From Eutypa lata (lineage: Eukaryota; Ascomycota; Sordariomycetes; Xylariales; Diatrypaceae): a stretch of 64,000 nt of DNA. Shown here piece by piece: positions 48,045 through 59,057 of the stretch. A program made the translations under genes and the position numbers. A model generated the notes under the pieces. It saw only the letters and a program-made list of their open reading frames with translations. It made no database searches and was not told where the DNA came from. The stretch lies in NCBI GenBank assembly GCA_022661535.1, contig JAKULF010000001.1, positions 2,914,001 through 2,978,000 on the forward strand, given 5' to 3'. Each line of letters opens with the position of its first letter. Within the stretch, counting starts at the first letter, position 1.

Positions 48045-49193
48045 CTAGAAACCCAATCCTCGTTCAAAAACCTTGGATTTCGCCCCTATCGGCTGGATTA
48101 AGGTATAGCTTGCCTTGGAATCAAATTCCTGAACACCGTTTATGAGGTAGAGAGGCGTCATCTGCCCATCATCACTAAAAAATAGCTTTGGTCTTTCTCT
48201 CCGGTAGTATTCCGTTCTCCCCCCATCGCTGAAATATACCGTTGTATTGTAAACCTCTTGGAGCTTAAACGTCCAGTTCCCCATCAAGCCCCTCGAGAAC
48301 ATATGACCAGCGACTCTGGGGTACTTTTCACCGCGCTCCGTGATGTCGATCATCCAATGGCACAGAATGTGCCAATTCCCGCGCTTATCGCGCCACAGGA
48401 ACGGATCTTCCGTCCAGGTGTCGCTGTAGTCCGAGATGTTCCACGGCATCGAATTGACTAGTTTGTAAGCCCCGTCAAAAACATCGGCGGTGTAAATGAA
48501 GCCGTCTTCAATCCCCAGCGCGACCTGAGAAGTGGGGTTCTCGGGCGTCCAGAGAGGGAAGGCGTTCGGATTCGTCCCATCAATCAAGCGTTGCGGAGTC
48601 GACCACGGACCCCGGATATCCGGAGCGCTTGCGACGGAGACGTTGTTCGCCCACTTGTATGACTTGCAGGTATCCGGAGTCTCCGTCTCTATGCCAATGG
48701 TATATAAGAGGTATTTGTTATCTGCAGGGCTCCATATTGTCCCTGGGTTGTGGCGGAACGTGCCAAGGACCTCCTGAGCGTAGTGGTAAGGCCCTGCCGG
48801 CCCGGTCCTGGACTCGGCTCGGATCACCTTGCTGAAGGGTCTCCAGGCGGAGAGACCGCAGCCGAAGGCGAACTGGGAAATTATGAGGTGGAAAAGCCCC
48901 CTGTCATGCCTATCCTGAATTATTTGGCCGCCCCATGATGAATTCCCTCCTTGTGTGCTATAGTACTCTGGTAGTGTTACATTGGTGTAGTTATACCCTG
49001 TGTATCTCGTGGCCGGAAGCAGGTCAAGCTTGCCACAGTCTTCAGATGTCCAGCCCGGGTCGCATATGCATTTCTTAGTGCTATTGGAACATATTCCGTT
49101 CAAGCTGCAGTCGTCGTCCGTCTGACACCCCTGGACAATACCGACGGCGATAGCAAGTCCGGTGGTTATTATTGAAAGCATCAGATAATGCAT
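48045..49193 (-). CDS. secreted EGF-like plus GH43-like beta-propeller protein
   Basis: Single exon, 382 aa. Signal peptide (about 1-22, MHYLMLSIITTGLAIAVGIVQG). An EGF-like module follows at once with six Cys: C23, C29, C35, C42, C44, C53, ending C-DPGWTSED-C. The remainder is a GH43-like five-bladed propeller as found in fungal proteins of this architecture: NSSWGGQIIQDRHDRGLFHLIISQF, GCGLSAWRPFSKVIRAES, HNPGTIWSPADNKYLLYTIG, TEDPFLWRDKRGNWHILCHWM and SDGGRTEYYRRERPKLFF. Many N-glycosylation sequons (NYT, NVT, NSS, NVS, NIS, NWT, NTT). T49 sits at the position modified by EOGT in EGF repeats. Catalytic activity is unproven; a wall-associated or carbohydrate-binding role is also possible. 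Confidence 0.85.
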   Translation of the reverse strand: MHYLMLSIITTGLAIAVGIVQGCQTDDDCSLNGICSNSTKKCICDPGWTSEDCGKLDLLPATRYTGYNYTNVTLPEYYSTQGGNSSWGGQIIQDRHDRGLFHLIISQFAFGCGLSAWRPFSKVIRAESRTGPAGPYHYAQEVLGTFRHNPGTIWSPADNKYLLYTIGIETETPDTCKSYKWANNVSVASAPDIRGPWSTPQRLIDGTNPNAFPLWTPENPTSQVALGIEDGFIYTADVFDGAYKLVNSMPWNISDYSDTWTEDPFLWRDKRGNWHILCHWMIDITERGEKYPRVAGHMFSRGLMGNWTFKLQEVYNTTVYFSDGGRTEYYRRERPKLFFSDDGQMTPLYLINGVQEFDSKASYTLIQPIGAKSKVFERGLGF

Positions 49194-50741
49194 TTTCTGG
49201 GTTGCTGCTAACTAGGCAATGAGAAATCTGCACCCCGAGAGCGCCTTTAATGGCTTTATATCTAGCCCGAGTTCGCTCATCGGCGTAATGATGGTGATAA
49301 TGGGCTGGTAATGTAATAGACTATTTCAGGATCACCTCCACAGATCCCCGCATACCCCGGATTTTGCTGTTGGAGAACTTGGCATTTTATTAATTTCGCA
49401 ATTTCCACGAATCACGCTCAAGCTCGACTAATATTAATAACACGGGCGAGGTGGAAGTGAGCTATAACACAAATTCATGAACGCAAAGTCCAAGCTCCTA
49501 GTGCATTGGCACACCGAGACATATTAAAGGGGCTCTAAGATAGGGGCTAAACATGAGAGTTCGAACCAAGCGCTTAATGTATCCATCTCTATTTTGTTAT
49601 TTCCATAGTGATTTTGCTTCTGCTTGTCTACTTTGCTCAAAGTCAAGGGACAGGATCGACCTACATATGATTTACTCCATTTGAACAATACTAATATACA
49701 AATCTGATATAAATATTTTTTAGAAACGAAATATATTCTCACATATGGATGAATAAATGAATTCTACAATCAAGGTGACACATGAGGTGAAGTACGCTTG
49801 TCATTATTTACACACTCACGAATAAGCTGATATTAAGTCTAACCTTGCTGCCATAATTATAGAGAAGAGAATATTAGCATATTCGAGGTAGACGCTCGGA
49901 CGAATAGCATATGGGCATGAAAAAAAAAACGAAGAACCACAACAGAATACGACAAGGTGTTGGCATAGACACGAGGAAGAATGTCTAAACAATACATATG
50001 TTAACAAAGGGCGTTTTTTACGAAAGACATACTGCGGGATATCAATGAAAATTTGCCACAATGACATGGGACTGTTGCCCCCTCAGCAACCCAATATCTC
50101 TGGCTAAAAGTAGCTGGATTAACAGCAGTAGTCCAACTAGCCCGTTGAAACAGTGCTAGAGAACCTTGTTTGGCCCATACGTCGCTCGATGAGCGCGCCT
50201 CAAGAGGGAACTGAAGTATAAGCTCCACTTGAGCAAGCGGGCATTGAATATACACGCGCACTCGGTTGAGACGCACTCATCCTTAGAGCTCAATACTATA
50301 CTCTCAAATAGAAAAACAAATACAACAATGGTTAACTATCTACGGACATCGAATACCCTTCGTTCATCGTCTATGAATGGGGGAATTTGATATAGTTAAT
50401 GTTTGCCTGCGTATCCCATCGTGACTTAGATCGGTGACCGACCTAGCACCAGACAATGGAAAGGTGTAAAGCGGAACTCGTCGTATATTCAATATCAATG
50501 GGCCCTGCGCAAACAATGGATTCAATAACACGACTGATCTAGATCCAGAGCAAACCATTCAGTTGTAGCGGCATTTGCCCCCCTACAGCCAACTTCGCAC
50601 GCCCTTGACGATGTAGAGCATAAAGGTCTTTGTCCTCGACCATCATTCATCTATCAACATAGAGTAACGCAGTTCGACTCATGCTATCCAGGTTTCCACC
50701 GAAACATAAAACGCTCTGAAAACATAATACTAAAGAAGATA
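49194..50741. other. 1.5 kb divergent intergenic region
   Basis: Lies between the divergent EGF/GH43-like and GH43 genes. Only short chance frames; no element named. Confidence 0.42.
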
Positions 50742-52168
50742 ATGCGCTTGCTTACTCATTCGATATCTCTCGCCATCGGCCTCTTGGCATGCCATCGCGT
50801 CATCGCATGGCCGGACCCCGAGCCCTTCAAGGGCACCATCCCCCACAACGACCGCGAAATCACCATGGATCCAGCGCTCATGCGCCGCGGATCCGACGAC
50901 AAGCTCTTCCTTTTCACGACGGGGAAGCACAAGGGCGAGGGCTATATGTGGACGGCGCCCTCGATACGAGGCCCCTGGACAAAGAGCGCCGAATCCGCCT
51001 TCACCGACGAGCCCTGGAACGCGCCGTACGTAAGTACTAAAAACCAGTTAATATCATATCTTTCGTGTTCTATTATAGAGCCTCATACAAGATATCATGA
51101 AAAAATTAAATACTGACTTGCTTACTCTTGCTAAAAAGGTACACTACCTCGACGGATCATACTACATCTTCTACAGCAACCAGTTCGACTACACAGGCGC
51201 AGGGGGCGTCAAAGACCCGGAGGCAGCACAGTACTGGCACGGGTCGAGCCTCAGCGTCCGCAGCTCGAAGACCATGGAGCCCGGCAGTTGGACGGCGGGC
51301 GACCGTCTCGCCATCCCCTGGGCCAAGAAGTACAACGTGCTAGACGGGGCGCTGGTGACGGTCGGCGAGGGCCCCGGGGAGACGCGCGAGCACCTGCTCA
51401 CCTTCGGCTCGTACCAGGAGGGCTTGTTCCAGATCCCGCTGGCGGACCCCCCGACAAGGCTGAAGCCCGACTCGGCGAAGCACATCACGCACCTGGCGCG
51501 GAACTCGACGTCGGGTCCGGGACTCCGATACCCGAATCCGACCGAGGCCGGGTTCGTGTTTCGATACGGCAAGTTCTATTACCTGTTCTTCTCGTCTGGG
51601 CGCTGCACGCGCGAGCGTGATGACAAGTGGGCGGGCCCGGGCGAGGTCTACAAGGTTATGGTGTGCCGCTCGACTGATCCGCGGGGCGGTTACGTCGACG
51701 AGCATGGTAAGGATTGCTTGAAGGACAGTGGTGGCACGATGATCCTGGGCAGGTAAGCTCTCGAAGTCCTCTATTCCCCTTCTTAGCCTGTCTTGAAAAC
51801 TCTTTGTCTCTAGAGATAGGGGGGTTTTCACTAGACCCGGACTCTCTTGACAGTGCTGTAAGCTCCCGAAACATACTAAGAATGTCATTTTACTAACTTC
51901 GAGCGTTTAAAAGCCACGGGAATGTTTGGGCGCCGGGCGGTCAGGCGGTCATGATTCTTCCTGAGGTGGGCGGGCCAATCATTTATTATCATTATGGTAA
52001 GTATCTCTAGTATCCGCATTTCAGCTAAGTATAGCATTCGAAATCATGTTGCTAACGATCTGTTGTATAGTCCCCATCGAGCCCGCTACGAAGAAGCCCC
52101 AGCGTGAGAGGTATAATCTCGGTTGGAATAAGCTTGACTTCGGTTCCGGTTGGCCTGTGCTGGTTTGA
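50742..52168 (+). CDS. secreted glycoside hydrolase family 43 (arabinanase-like)
   Basis: Four exons: 50742-51029, 51139-51752, 51914-51996, 52071-52168 (phases 0, 2, 1), 360 aa. Signal peptide about 1-22. The five-bladed propeller fold is indicated by ITMDPALMRRGSDDKLFLFTT, GYMWTAPSIRGPWT, YVHYLDGSYYIFYSNQFDY, LSVRSSKTMEPGSWT, YYLFFSSGRC, VYKVMVCRSTDPRGGY, GGTMILGSHGNVWAPGG and IIYYHYV. Likely catalytic acids are D43 (start of blade 1), D165 (NVLDG) and E232 (TEAGF), the GH43 trio. The family includes endo-1,5-alpha-L-arabinanases and related pectin-side-chain enzymes; the GPW and GGHGNVWAPGG-type segments fit that branch best. Splicing restores the conserved last third. Confidence 0.88.
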
Positions 52169-52983
52169 TACCCCGCCCTTGCATCGTGTCTTTGATCTGG
52201 GCCTGTGCTCACTTGGGTGGAAAACCTATGTAGGCAACTATCTCTAGGAATTTATACTAGTTTATATATAAAATAAAGCATGTTTTCAGACTTTTTACTT
52301 GAACCCTATCTCTGGAACCAATCTGGGCATCATCTTATAAAAGAGATACCTTCGACTCGAAAGAAGTAGCCTTGGCTTTAAAAGTTAGCATTATGGCTCC
52401 TTACAGACAATCAGCAACATTACACATCTAACGATTGAGTTAAACGCTGATCCCTTCAGCTCACATCAGCTGCCTACACTCAGCTACAAGATCTGCCGCT
52501 AAATTAAAAAGAAAATAGGGGCCAGCGGGCATCAGCGGAGCCGTAACGTTCCATCAGTTCACTGATAAGGGACGGTGCGGGGCCCCAGACGCTCATAGTT
52601 ATAGGACTAACGTTAGTTGTGCCCTTGTTCCTCGACCGCGTGGCTTCGACTAGAGCTACATACATGCACAATGCAAGGTCACGCTAGATTTAAGCTTACT
52701 ATACGTGTATATTTCACGATAACTTATACTAGCTTGTTATTTGTTGTTATTTATTTTATCATGTGAGGTTTCGTGGCATTCCTGATTCCTTTAACTTACC
52801 TACTAGGTAGGCTGTAGTGGCTTTGCGAAGGAGCCTGCGTTATGCTTACGCTAGACACCTATGCAAGGGAGACAAGGGAGAAGACGGCAGCTTGGCAAAT
52901 TATGATCATTTATGCATTATGGTTGTATTAATTAACTTAGAACGCCACCCCCTCTACCTGACGCAGCCCTAGTAATGCGGCAG
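52169..52983. other. intergenic between convergent genes
   Basis: About 815 bp without a gene. A TACCTACTAGGTAGG palindrome-like motif lies at 52797-52811. Confidence 0.42.
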
Positions 52984-53658
52984 TTAAACGAACTTGACAT
53001 CGCCGAAGAAAGGCGTTTTATGGAAGCTCGCCTCGTCGGTAGGGCTCCAAGCCCCGAGACCCTGATCGGGGAACGTGTCGGGCGCAACGACGGTGCGGAA
53101 GAAGTTCATCCTCCACTCCGTGCCCTGGGCCTCGCCACTGTCGACGTTGAACAGTCCCAGAGGGATGGTCGCGGTCGAAACCCACGTCTCGGCATCCTTG
53201 TCCAAGCTCGTGGTGGCGGTCAGGCCGTCGACGAGAGGGTCGGACACGTAGAATCGGTCGAAGGGCGCGCCGCTCGTGCGCACCTTGGTGGGGTTGTAGA
53301 TGAAGGCCTGGAAGGTCATGTTGTTGGGGCTGACCTCAAATTCCAAATACGTCTGCGGATCGTTGGTTCCCCGGTAGATGAACGCCTCCATAACCTCGTA
53401 CTCGTAGATCGGGTCGTTGATCCCGTAGCTCTCGTTGTAGTAGAAGTTGGTCTCGTTGTACGCCGTGAACGTGATCTGGATGGCGCTCTCCTCGTAGCAT
53501 AGATCGACCTGGGTCAGAGGGAAGTCGTCAAGCTCGGGCATCGACTTGTTGTACTGCACCGTCCCCTTGCTGGGGCACGCCGGGACCTCGAGGGAGGGGT
53601 TGCAATTGGCAGATGCGGCCGCGGCCGTGGCCATGTAGATGATAGAACTCGTGCGCAT
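52984..53658 (-). CDS. secreted CBM9/DOMON-like carbohydrate-binding protein
   Basis: Single exon, 224 aa. N-terminal signal peptide (about 1-17, MRTSSIIYMATAAAASA). The body resembles the CBM9-like (carbohydrate-binding) beta-sandwich of secreted fungal proteins: ESAIQITFTAYNETNFYY, DPIYEYEVMEAFIY, YLEFEVSPNNMTFQAFIYNPT, ETWVSTATIPLGLFNV, TEWRMNFFRTV, LGAWSPTDEASFHKTPFFGDVKF. The closing W-SPT...FH-P-FFG pattern is the family hallmark. Likely binds sugars outside the cell; no catalytic motif seen. It sits 0.8 kb from the GH43 gene, convergent, which fits a plant-polysaccharide context. Confidence 0.84.
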   Translation of the reverse strand: MRTSSIIYMATAAAASANCNPSLEVPACPSKGTVQYNKSMPELDDFPLTQVDLCYEESAIQITFTAYNETNFYYNESYGINDPIYEYEVMEAFIYRGTNDPQTYLEFEVSPNNMTFQAFIYNPTKVRTSGAPFDRFYVSDPLVDGLTATTSLDKDAETWVSTATIPLGLFNVDSGEAQGTEWRMNFFRTVVAPDTFPDQGLGAWSPTDEASFHKTPFFGDVKFV

Positions 53659-54722
53659 CGTGAATACTTAAGTCGTGCGAAGATAATCGTAGGGCTTTCT
53701 TCTTGAACTTGACTACTTCGAAAAGTTTTGATCGACTATAAAGGGACGACGGACACCAGAACAGCGCATCTCTGTCAAGTCGCGACGCCAGGGATGCCGG
53801 TATACTTATATATAGTTGCTCACATTGTTTGCTTTATTTGATCACTTGCACGCTCCGTGTCCGTGCACCTGGCATTTTGAGAAACCTTCCTTTTCCGGAA
53901 GGATGAAAAATCACCCACAATCTCCCAAGCTCCCCGCAAGGGCAGGATCATACGTTACGGGTATACTAGTAAAGTCGGCTGAAACTAACCTGTTTGTTAA
54001 AAGAAAGGTGCATTTGTACATAGGATCAAATACTATAGGTGATATATGACTACGTTGCCCATGCCATGCTTAAAAAGAAAGTCGAGCCGGGAAGTACCGT
54101 GCCTTAATTAGCGAGCTTCTATACTTAACTACATATGAATGGGGTAGCACTGCTTCGCAACGGTGTCCACTACTTGGCTCCCTTGTGGAAGTTGGTGTCG
54201 TAACCACAGCCCTGGGGCTGATTGATCTGCAACATCCCAGCACAAGAAAAAGGCAATCAAGATTGCGCAGGAATCATCCTAGCTTGCCCTCGATACCCAT
54301 GCTATTGGGTGCCCCACGCTGCAGTTTCTTGTTCTGGACGCAACCTCACCTCGTGATCAACCTTCCTGATTACAGGGGCTAATAGCCCATACATAGGACA
54401 TAGTTGACTTATCCCATTTTGTATTTGATCGAGGTGTATTACCTTGGCAGCTGGAGGATATTCTTAGATAAGTAAGCATTCAACGCTTCGGGACCTTTAC
54501 ACGACAGGCACAAACGTACATATCTGACACACCCTGTTAGTCGGCATGCTGCCGAGATGGTCACAGAACACTCGTTGGTGATTAGTCTGGACATTCCAAC
54601 AGTCATCCGAATTATAAAAAACATGTCAGAGATATGTAATAAGCTGTACATATACATATAATCTGCTTTCTTAATCTGTTGGTTTTAGGCTCATTGCCTC
54701 TCGGCCCCCCTTTCAATCCTCC
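53659..54722. other. intergenic, no firm gene
   Basis: About 1.1 kb. A possible very small spliced minus-strand frame (54394-54350 joined to 54226-54170) is listed under findings; nothing else is supported. Confidence 0.4.
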
Positions 54723-55084
54723 CTATTTCTTCCCAGAGCCCTTCTGTTCAACAGTCAATTCCGACGCCCTCTTTACGACGTCGTTTCCGGAACGCTCGAT
54801 ATGGACAGCTGGGTTGCCCGGCTCCGCGTTCTTTTTAACTGTGTTCCCGCGCTGGGTCTTGATGGCTATTTCACCCTCCTGCTTTGTCTCCGCTACCGTG
54901 CCACCTGGCTTACCGCTACCCCATTTCCAGGTGACTGAGGAATGCAGTGTTAGTCAAGGTATACGTTGTTTATGATGGCTGGAATGCCCAAGATGAGACT
55001 CTGCGCTGTCATCCTACGATCATTGTGCACAATTCCCTCCGATCGCATACCTTTATCTCCTTTTTCAGGCTCCTCTTTGGGCAT
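54723..55084 (-). CDS. HVA1-type TUDOR-domain small protein
   Basis: Two exons, 55084-55051 and 54934-54723, phase 1 junction (donor GTATGC, acceptor TCCTCAG), 81 aa, beginning MPKEEPEKGDKVTWKWGSGK. The rest, GGTVAETKQEGEIAIKTQRG, NTVKKNAEPGNPAVHIERSG and NDVVKRASELTVEQKGSGKK, is a nearly textbook copy of the short hypervirulence-associated protein TUDOR family (Pfam HVA1_TUDOR, formerly DUF2945) that is common in fungi and bacteria. Molecular role unknown; the domain is an SH3-like barrel. The gene is easy to miss because its first exon is only 34 nt. The second exon is in the opposite frame to a spurious plus-strand frame at 54679-54975. Confidence 0.86.
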
Positions 55085-55570
55085 GATGACAAGTTTGGAT
55101 GGTGTTGTACAGCTAATAAAGCAAACATTGGCCTTCTAAAAGTATATGACGGTGCCCAATCGCGAATAATATGGTGATGCGATTTGATATCTGGCAGATG
55201 GAGAGATGGTAAAATGGTAGTAGTGATCCATGCGGGAACCTTCAAACGACCGCATGGTCTATTTATGCCGTACGTTGACTATAATATTTACATCATATAC
55301 TATCATAATGAATCATGACCGACCTTAGCGTACATTCTTCGAAGTCTAATCCTTGCAAATCCGGGGAAGTCTAGGTAATGTGAGACAGGCCCTAATATTT
55401 CCCAGTAAATGTTAAGGGGGATTCTGTCGCGCAAAACATTTAACAAGGGCACGATCTCAACCCTTCAATACCTCCATCATCCACAGCACATCACAGCCGC
55501 TAGGCGTCTACTACCGTTACACTACCGACCGCCTCTCCTTCATATGCTCTATCTTGTCCAGGCTACGCCC
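55085..55570. other. intergenic between tandem minus genes
   Basis: About 490 bp holding the HVA1-type promoter and the phosphoketolase 3' flank; no element named. Confidence 0.4.
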
Positions 55571-58208
55571 TCAGGTGCCCTTGTCAGGCCACTTCCACTC
55601 GCTCAAGTACTCAGGATCGCTACCGTTCTCGTAAGCCTCGTTCGCCGCCTCCTGCTGTTGGTTCTTGAGCTTCTCCCGCGCACTAGCGCCTCGATCCCGA
55701 AGGTGTGGAATGTGATCAATGGCGTCCATGGCCAAGCTGAACCGGTCCGTCTGGTTGCGGATGGCAAGCTCTAGGGGGGTGTCGATGTTGCCCTTCTCTC
55801 TGTAGCCTTTTGATGGATGTAAGCAGCGACTCTCCATCCAAGGGAGTTAAATATAGAAGGAGAAGGAGAAGCAGAAGGAGAAGGAATCGTACCTCTAACG
55901 TGGATGTTGTGGCTACCGGGCCGCTTGTAAGTCAGCCGATGGACCAACCAGGGGTACGAATGGAAGTTAAATATAATAGGCTTGTCGGCTGTGAAGAGCG
56001 ATACCCAGTCGTCATCTTCTAAGCCGTGGGGGTGGTCACTGTGGTGGATTAACTTGAACATATCTACGACGTTGACGCAGCGGACTTTCAGGTCGGGCAA
56101 GTGCTGTAGGAGAAGGTCAATGGCAGCTACTGTCTCCTGCGTCGATATGTCACCGCAACAAGCCATGATGATATCAGGCTCTTTGCCTTCGTTCGTACTG
56201 AACGGAGGCCAGATACTGACACCTTTTGAACAGTGACTGACCGCTTCGTCCATCGTCAGGTACTGTAAATGGTCTTGCTTATCGGCAACAACAACGTTGA
56301 CGTAGTTGGACGACCGAAGACAGTGATCCATCGCTGAAAGCTTGTTAGTTGAGGATGTTCACTGATGCTACCTAGCGGCTGCAAGCTTACTGGATAAGAG
56401 ACAGTTCCCATCGGGTGGCAGATAGATCCGAACGACTTCCGGACTCTTGTTGGCTACAACGTCCAAGAACCCGGGGTCTTGATGCGTGAAGCCGTTGTGG
56501 TCTTGCCTCCATACGACAGAAGTCAAGAGGATGTTGAGTGATGATATCTTCACCCTCCATTCAACCTCAAGACACTTCTCGATCCATTTACAGTGCTACA
56601 TTACTTGTTAGTAACTATTGGCACTAATGTAGCTGTCATATGGCCACTTACCTGATTGACCATTGAGTCGATGATGTGAATGAAAGGCTCGTAACTGTTG
56701 AACAAGCCGTGCCTCCCACTCAACACGTACCCCTCCATCCACCCTTCGCAAGTATGCTCGGACAACATCTCCATAACACGCCCGAAGGGAGAAAGGTTAC
56801 CACCATCCGAGTCCTCTTCGAAATACTCACCCATCCAGACCTTTTTACCAGCCTCATACACCAGTGACAGCTTATTGGACCCGGTTTCATCAGGTCCCCA
56901 CAAGCGGAAATTGGTCGGGTTCAGCTTGATGATATCCCGAAGGAACGCAGCAAAGTTTGCCATGCTACCGGCAGAGACCGCACCGGCTTTGTCGACTTTG
57001 ATAGTGTAATCCCTGAAGTTGGGCATCTGGAGCGGCTTCGTGAGTAGGCCCCCGTTTGCAACAGGGTTGGCACTCATACGCCGGTCCCCCTTAGGGCACA
57101 AGGCATCACGCAGCTTCGGGCTAATCCTACCCTCCTCGCCAAAGAGGCGATCAGGTTCGTAGCTGCGCATCCAATCTTCCAGCTTCTTCAGATCGTCTGG
57201 GTTGGTGCGGACGTCCGTGATAGGAACCTGGTGAGCACGCCAGAACCCGCTGAGGTAGTGGTCGTTGAGCTTCCGAGGCCCAGTCCAGCCTTTTGGAGTG
57301 CGGAGGACGATCATCGGCCACCGCGGCCTGAAGGGCTTCCCAGAATCTCGCGCCTGTTGCTGGTATTTACGGATGTCTTGGACGCAGTGTTCGAGGGTGG
57401 CAGCCATGGCCTGGTGCATGCTCTCAACTTCGTCCCCTTCCACAAAGTAGGGTTGCCAGCCGTACCCAAGCATCAACTGTTCGAGCTCCTTGTGAGTGAT
57501 GCGAGCGAGCACAGTGGGGTTGTTGATCTTATATCCGTTCAGATGCAAGACTGGTAGAACCGCACCGTCACAGATGGGATTCAGGAACTTGGTGCTGTGC
57601 CACGCCGTCGCCAGCGGCCCTGTTTCCGCTTCGCCGTCGCCGACCATGGTCACGGTGATCAAGTTAGGATTATCGAACACCGTCCCGAAGGCATGGGAAA
57701 TAGAATATCCCAGTTCGCCGCCCTCGTGGATAGATCCCGGTACCTCCGGCGTAGCGTGCGAGCCGGTCCCGCCCGGGAAGCTGAAGTATTTGAAGAACTT
57801 ATGCATGCCCTCAGGGTCTTCCGACTTCTCAGGGTACACTTCAGAATAGGTTCCCTCGAGGTAGCCCTGAGAGAGGATTGCCGGAGCACCGTGTCCCGGC
57901 CCGGAAATGAATATAGCATCCAGATCATACTTCTTGATCAGTCGGTTGAAGTGCATATATGTGAAGATCTGGCCAGGGGTCGAACCAAAGTGGCCTAGCT
58001 GCCGTGCTTTGATGTGTTCGACCTTCAGGGGTTCTCGGAGGAGGGGGTTCTCCTTTAAGTAAATCATGCCAAGACATAGGTATAGGCTGGCCTTGAAGAA
58101 GTCATCATATTTATTGATCTCATCCTGTGATAGGGGCTGGCCTCGGATAGTAGATCTAGCTGGCCCAAAAGGCCTGATCTGTTGGATTTCGGTGTCGTTC
58201 GAACTCAT
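55571..58208 (-). CDS. xylulose-5-phosphate/fructose-6-phosphate phosphoketolase
   Basis: Four exons: 58208-56652, 56595-56391, 56333-55893, 55806-55571 (phases 0, 1, 1), 812 aa, the usual length. A thiamine-diphosphate enzyme that splits xylulose-5-P (or fructose-6-P) with phosphate into acetyl-P and a triose (or tetrose) phosphate. Marks: GHFGSTPGQ (72-80), [10 protein letters not shown] (101-110), [29 protein letters not shown] (interrupted here at 143-171), the TPP-binding [10 protein letters not shown] (190-199), [46 protein letters not shown], and HGLEDDDW near the C-terminus. No targeting signal, so cytosolic. In fungi it feeds acetate/acetyl-CoA production, typically with acetate kinase, which is not in this window. 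Intron 3 holds a GGAGAA-rich tract. Confidence 0.95.
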
Positions 58209-58915
58209 TATACCCCTGAATTCACACCCAAGTTGAAAACTAGGAGGGTGGTTTTATTGTGAAGGGTTTACGACTAGCAAGAAAGTTGCCGCTAAGAATA
58301 GCTTGGACTTTTTAAAATCGTTTGATGGTGCAACTTGTAAAGTGAATGTCATGAGAATGTTGACGTAACCAGCCTGAGTACTTGAATCGGTTGCCCCACG
58401 GATGGATCTCGATTTGGAATTAACTTTCGAAAAGAAACCAGATTCTATGATCCTACAATGCGTTCAATACTACGAGACTTACATACATTTCACTTTTCCT
58501 GATAGTCCATAGGAGGTAAGTAAATGAGCTGTAAGGATGAGGTCTGAAATACGTCATAAAAGAGAGTATTACTGAGCTGTGAGCCTACAGGGACCCACCA
58601 AGCCACCTGCCGCTACCCGGTGCTCCAGTTGCCACCGCCTGGCAGTTACCATCCCCTAGCTGCAATTGCCTAGCGCTGCAAGCCTATCAAGCGGCCTTTC
58701 AACTTTGATTGAACCAACATACCGGGTTGACTAAATACTTACTTAGGTAGTAAGCATGTTGTGAACTCTCCTAAAACTACATAGGCTGTGGCTGGCAAGT
58801 TATCCTGTCGAGTGCAAAGGGACTATTTAAGAGAGGTCACGCCATAAGAATCACACATGCGACGTGGAAAAGGTTGCCTGATCTAGAGCTAGAGTTGATA
58901 AAGTAAATACAAGTA
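58209..58915. promoter_or_regulatory. phosphoketolase promoter region
   Basis: About 700 bp between the phosphoketolase start and the RIP-mutated element. Normal base composition. An ACCCCTG motif just upstream of the start (about 58212-58218) fits the reverse complement of the SYGGRG CreA-type site, which is short and may be chance. Confidence 0.35.
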
Positions 58916-59057
58916 CTCTCGCTTCGAATCAGAATGTCTTTCTTCACATCTGGCCTTAACGCAATACATACAATTTTGTATAATAACTTCCAGCCATTCA
59001 ATTATCCTAAAGACTTTAATTTTTTCACAACCCTTTTAATATTACGAATAAAGCTTT
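58916..59057 (+). repeat. left terminal inverted repeat, RIP-mutated
   Basis: About 142 bp matching the reverse complement of 63464-63604. Shared blocks include the outer 18 bp, ACATCTGGCCTT, TACAATTTTGTAT, CAATTATCCTAAAGACTTTA and TTTTCACAACCCTTTTA. Most differences are C-to-T and G-to-A relative to the right copy, as expected from RIP. Confidence 0.88.
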
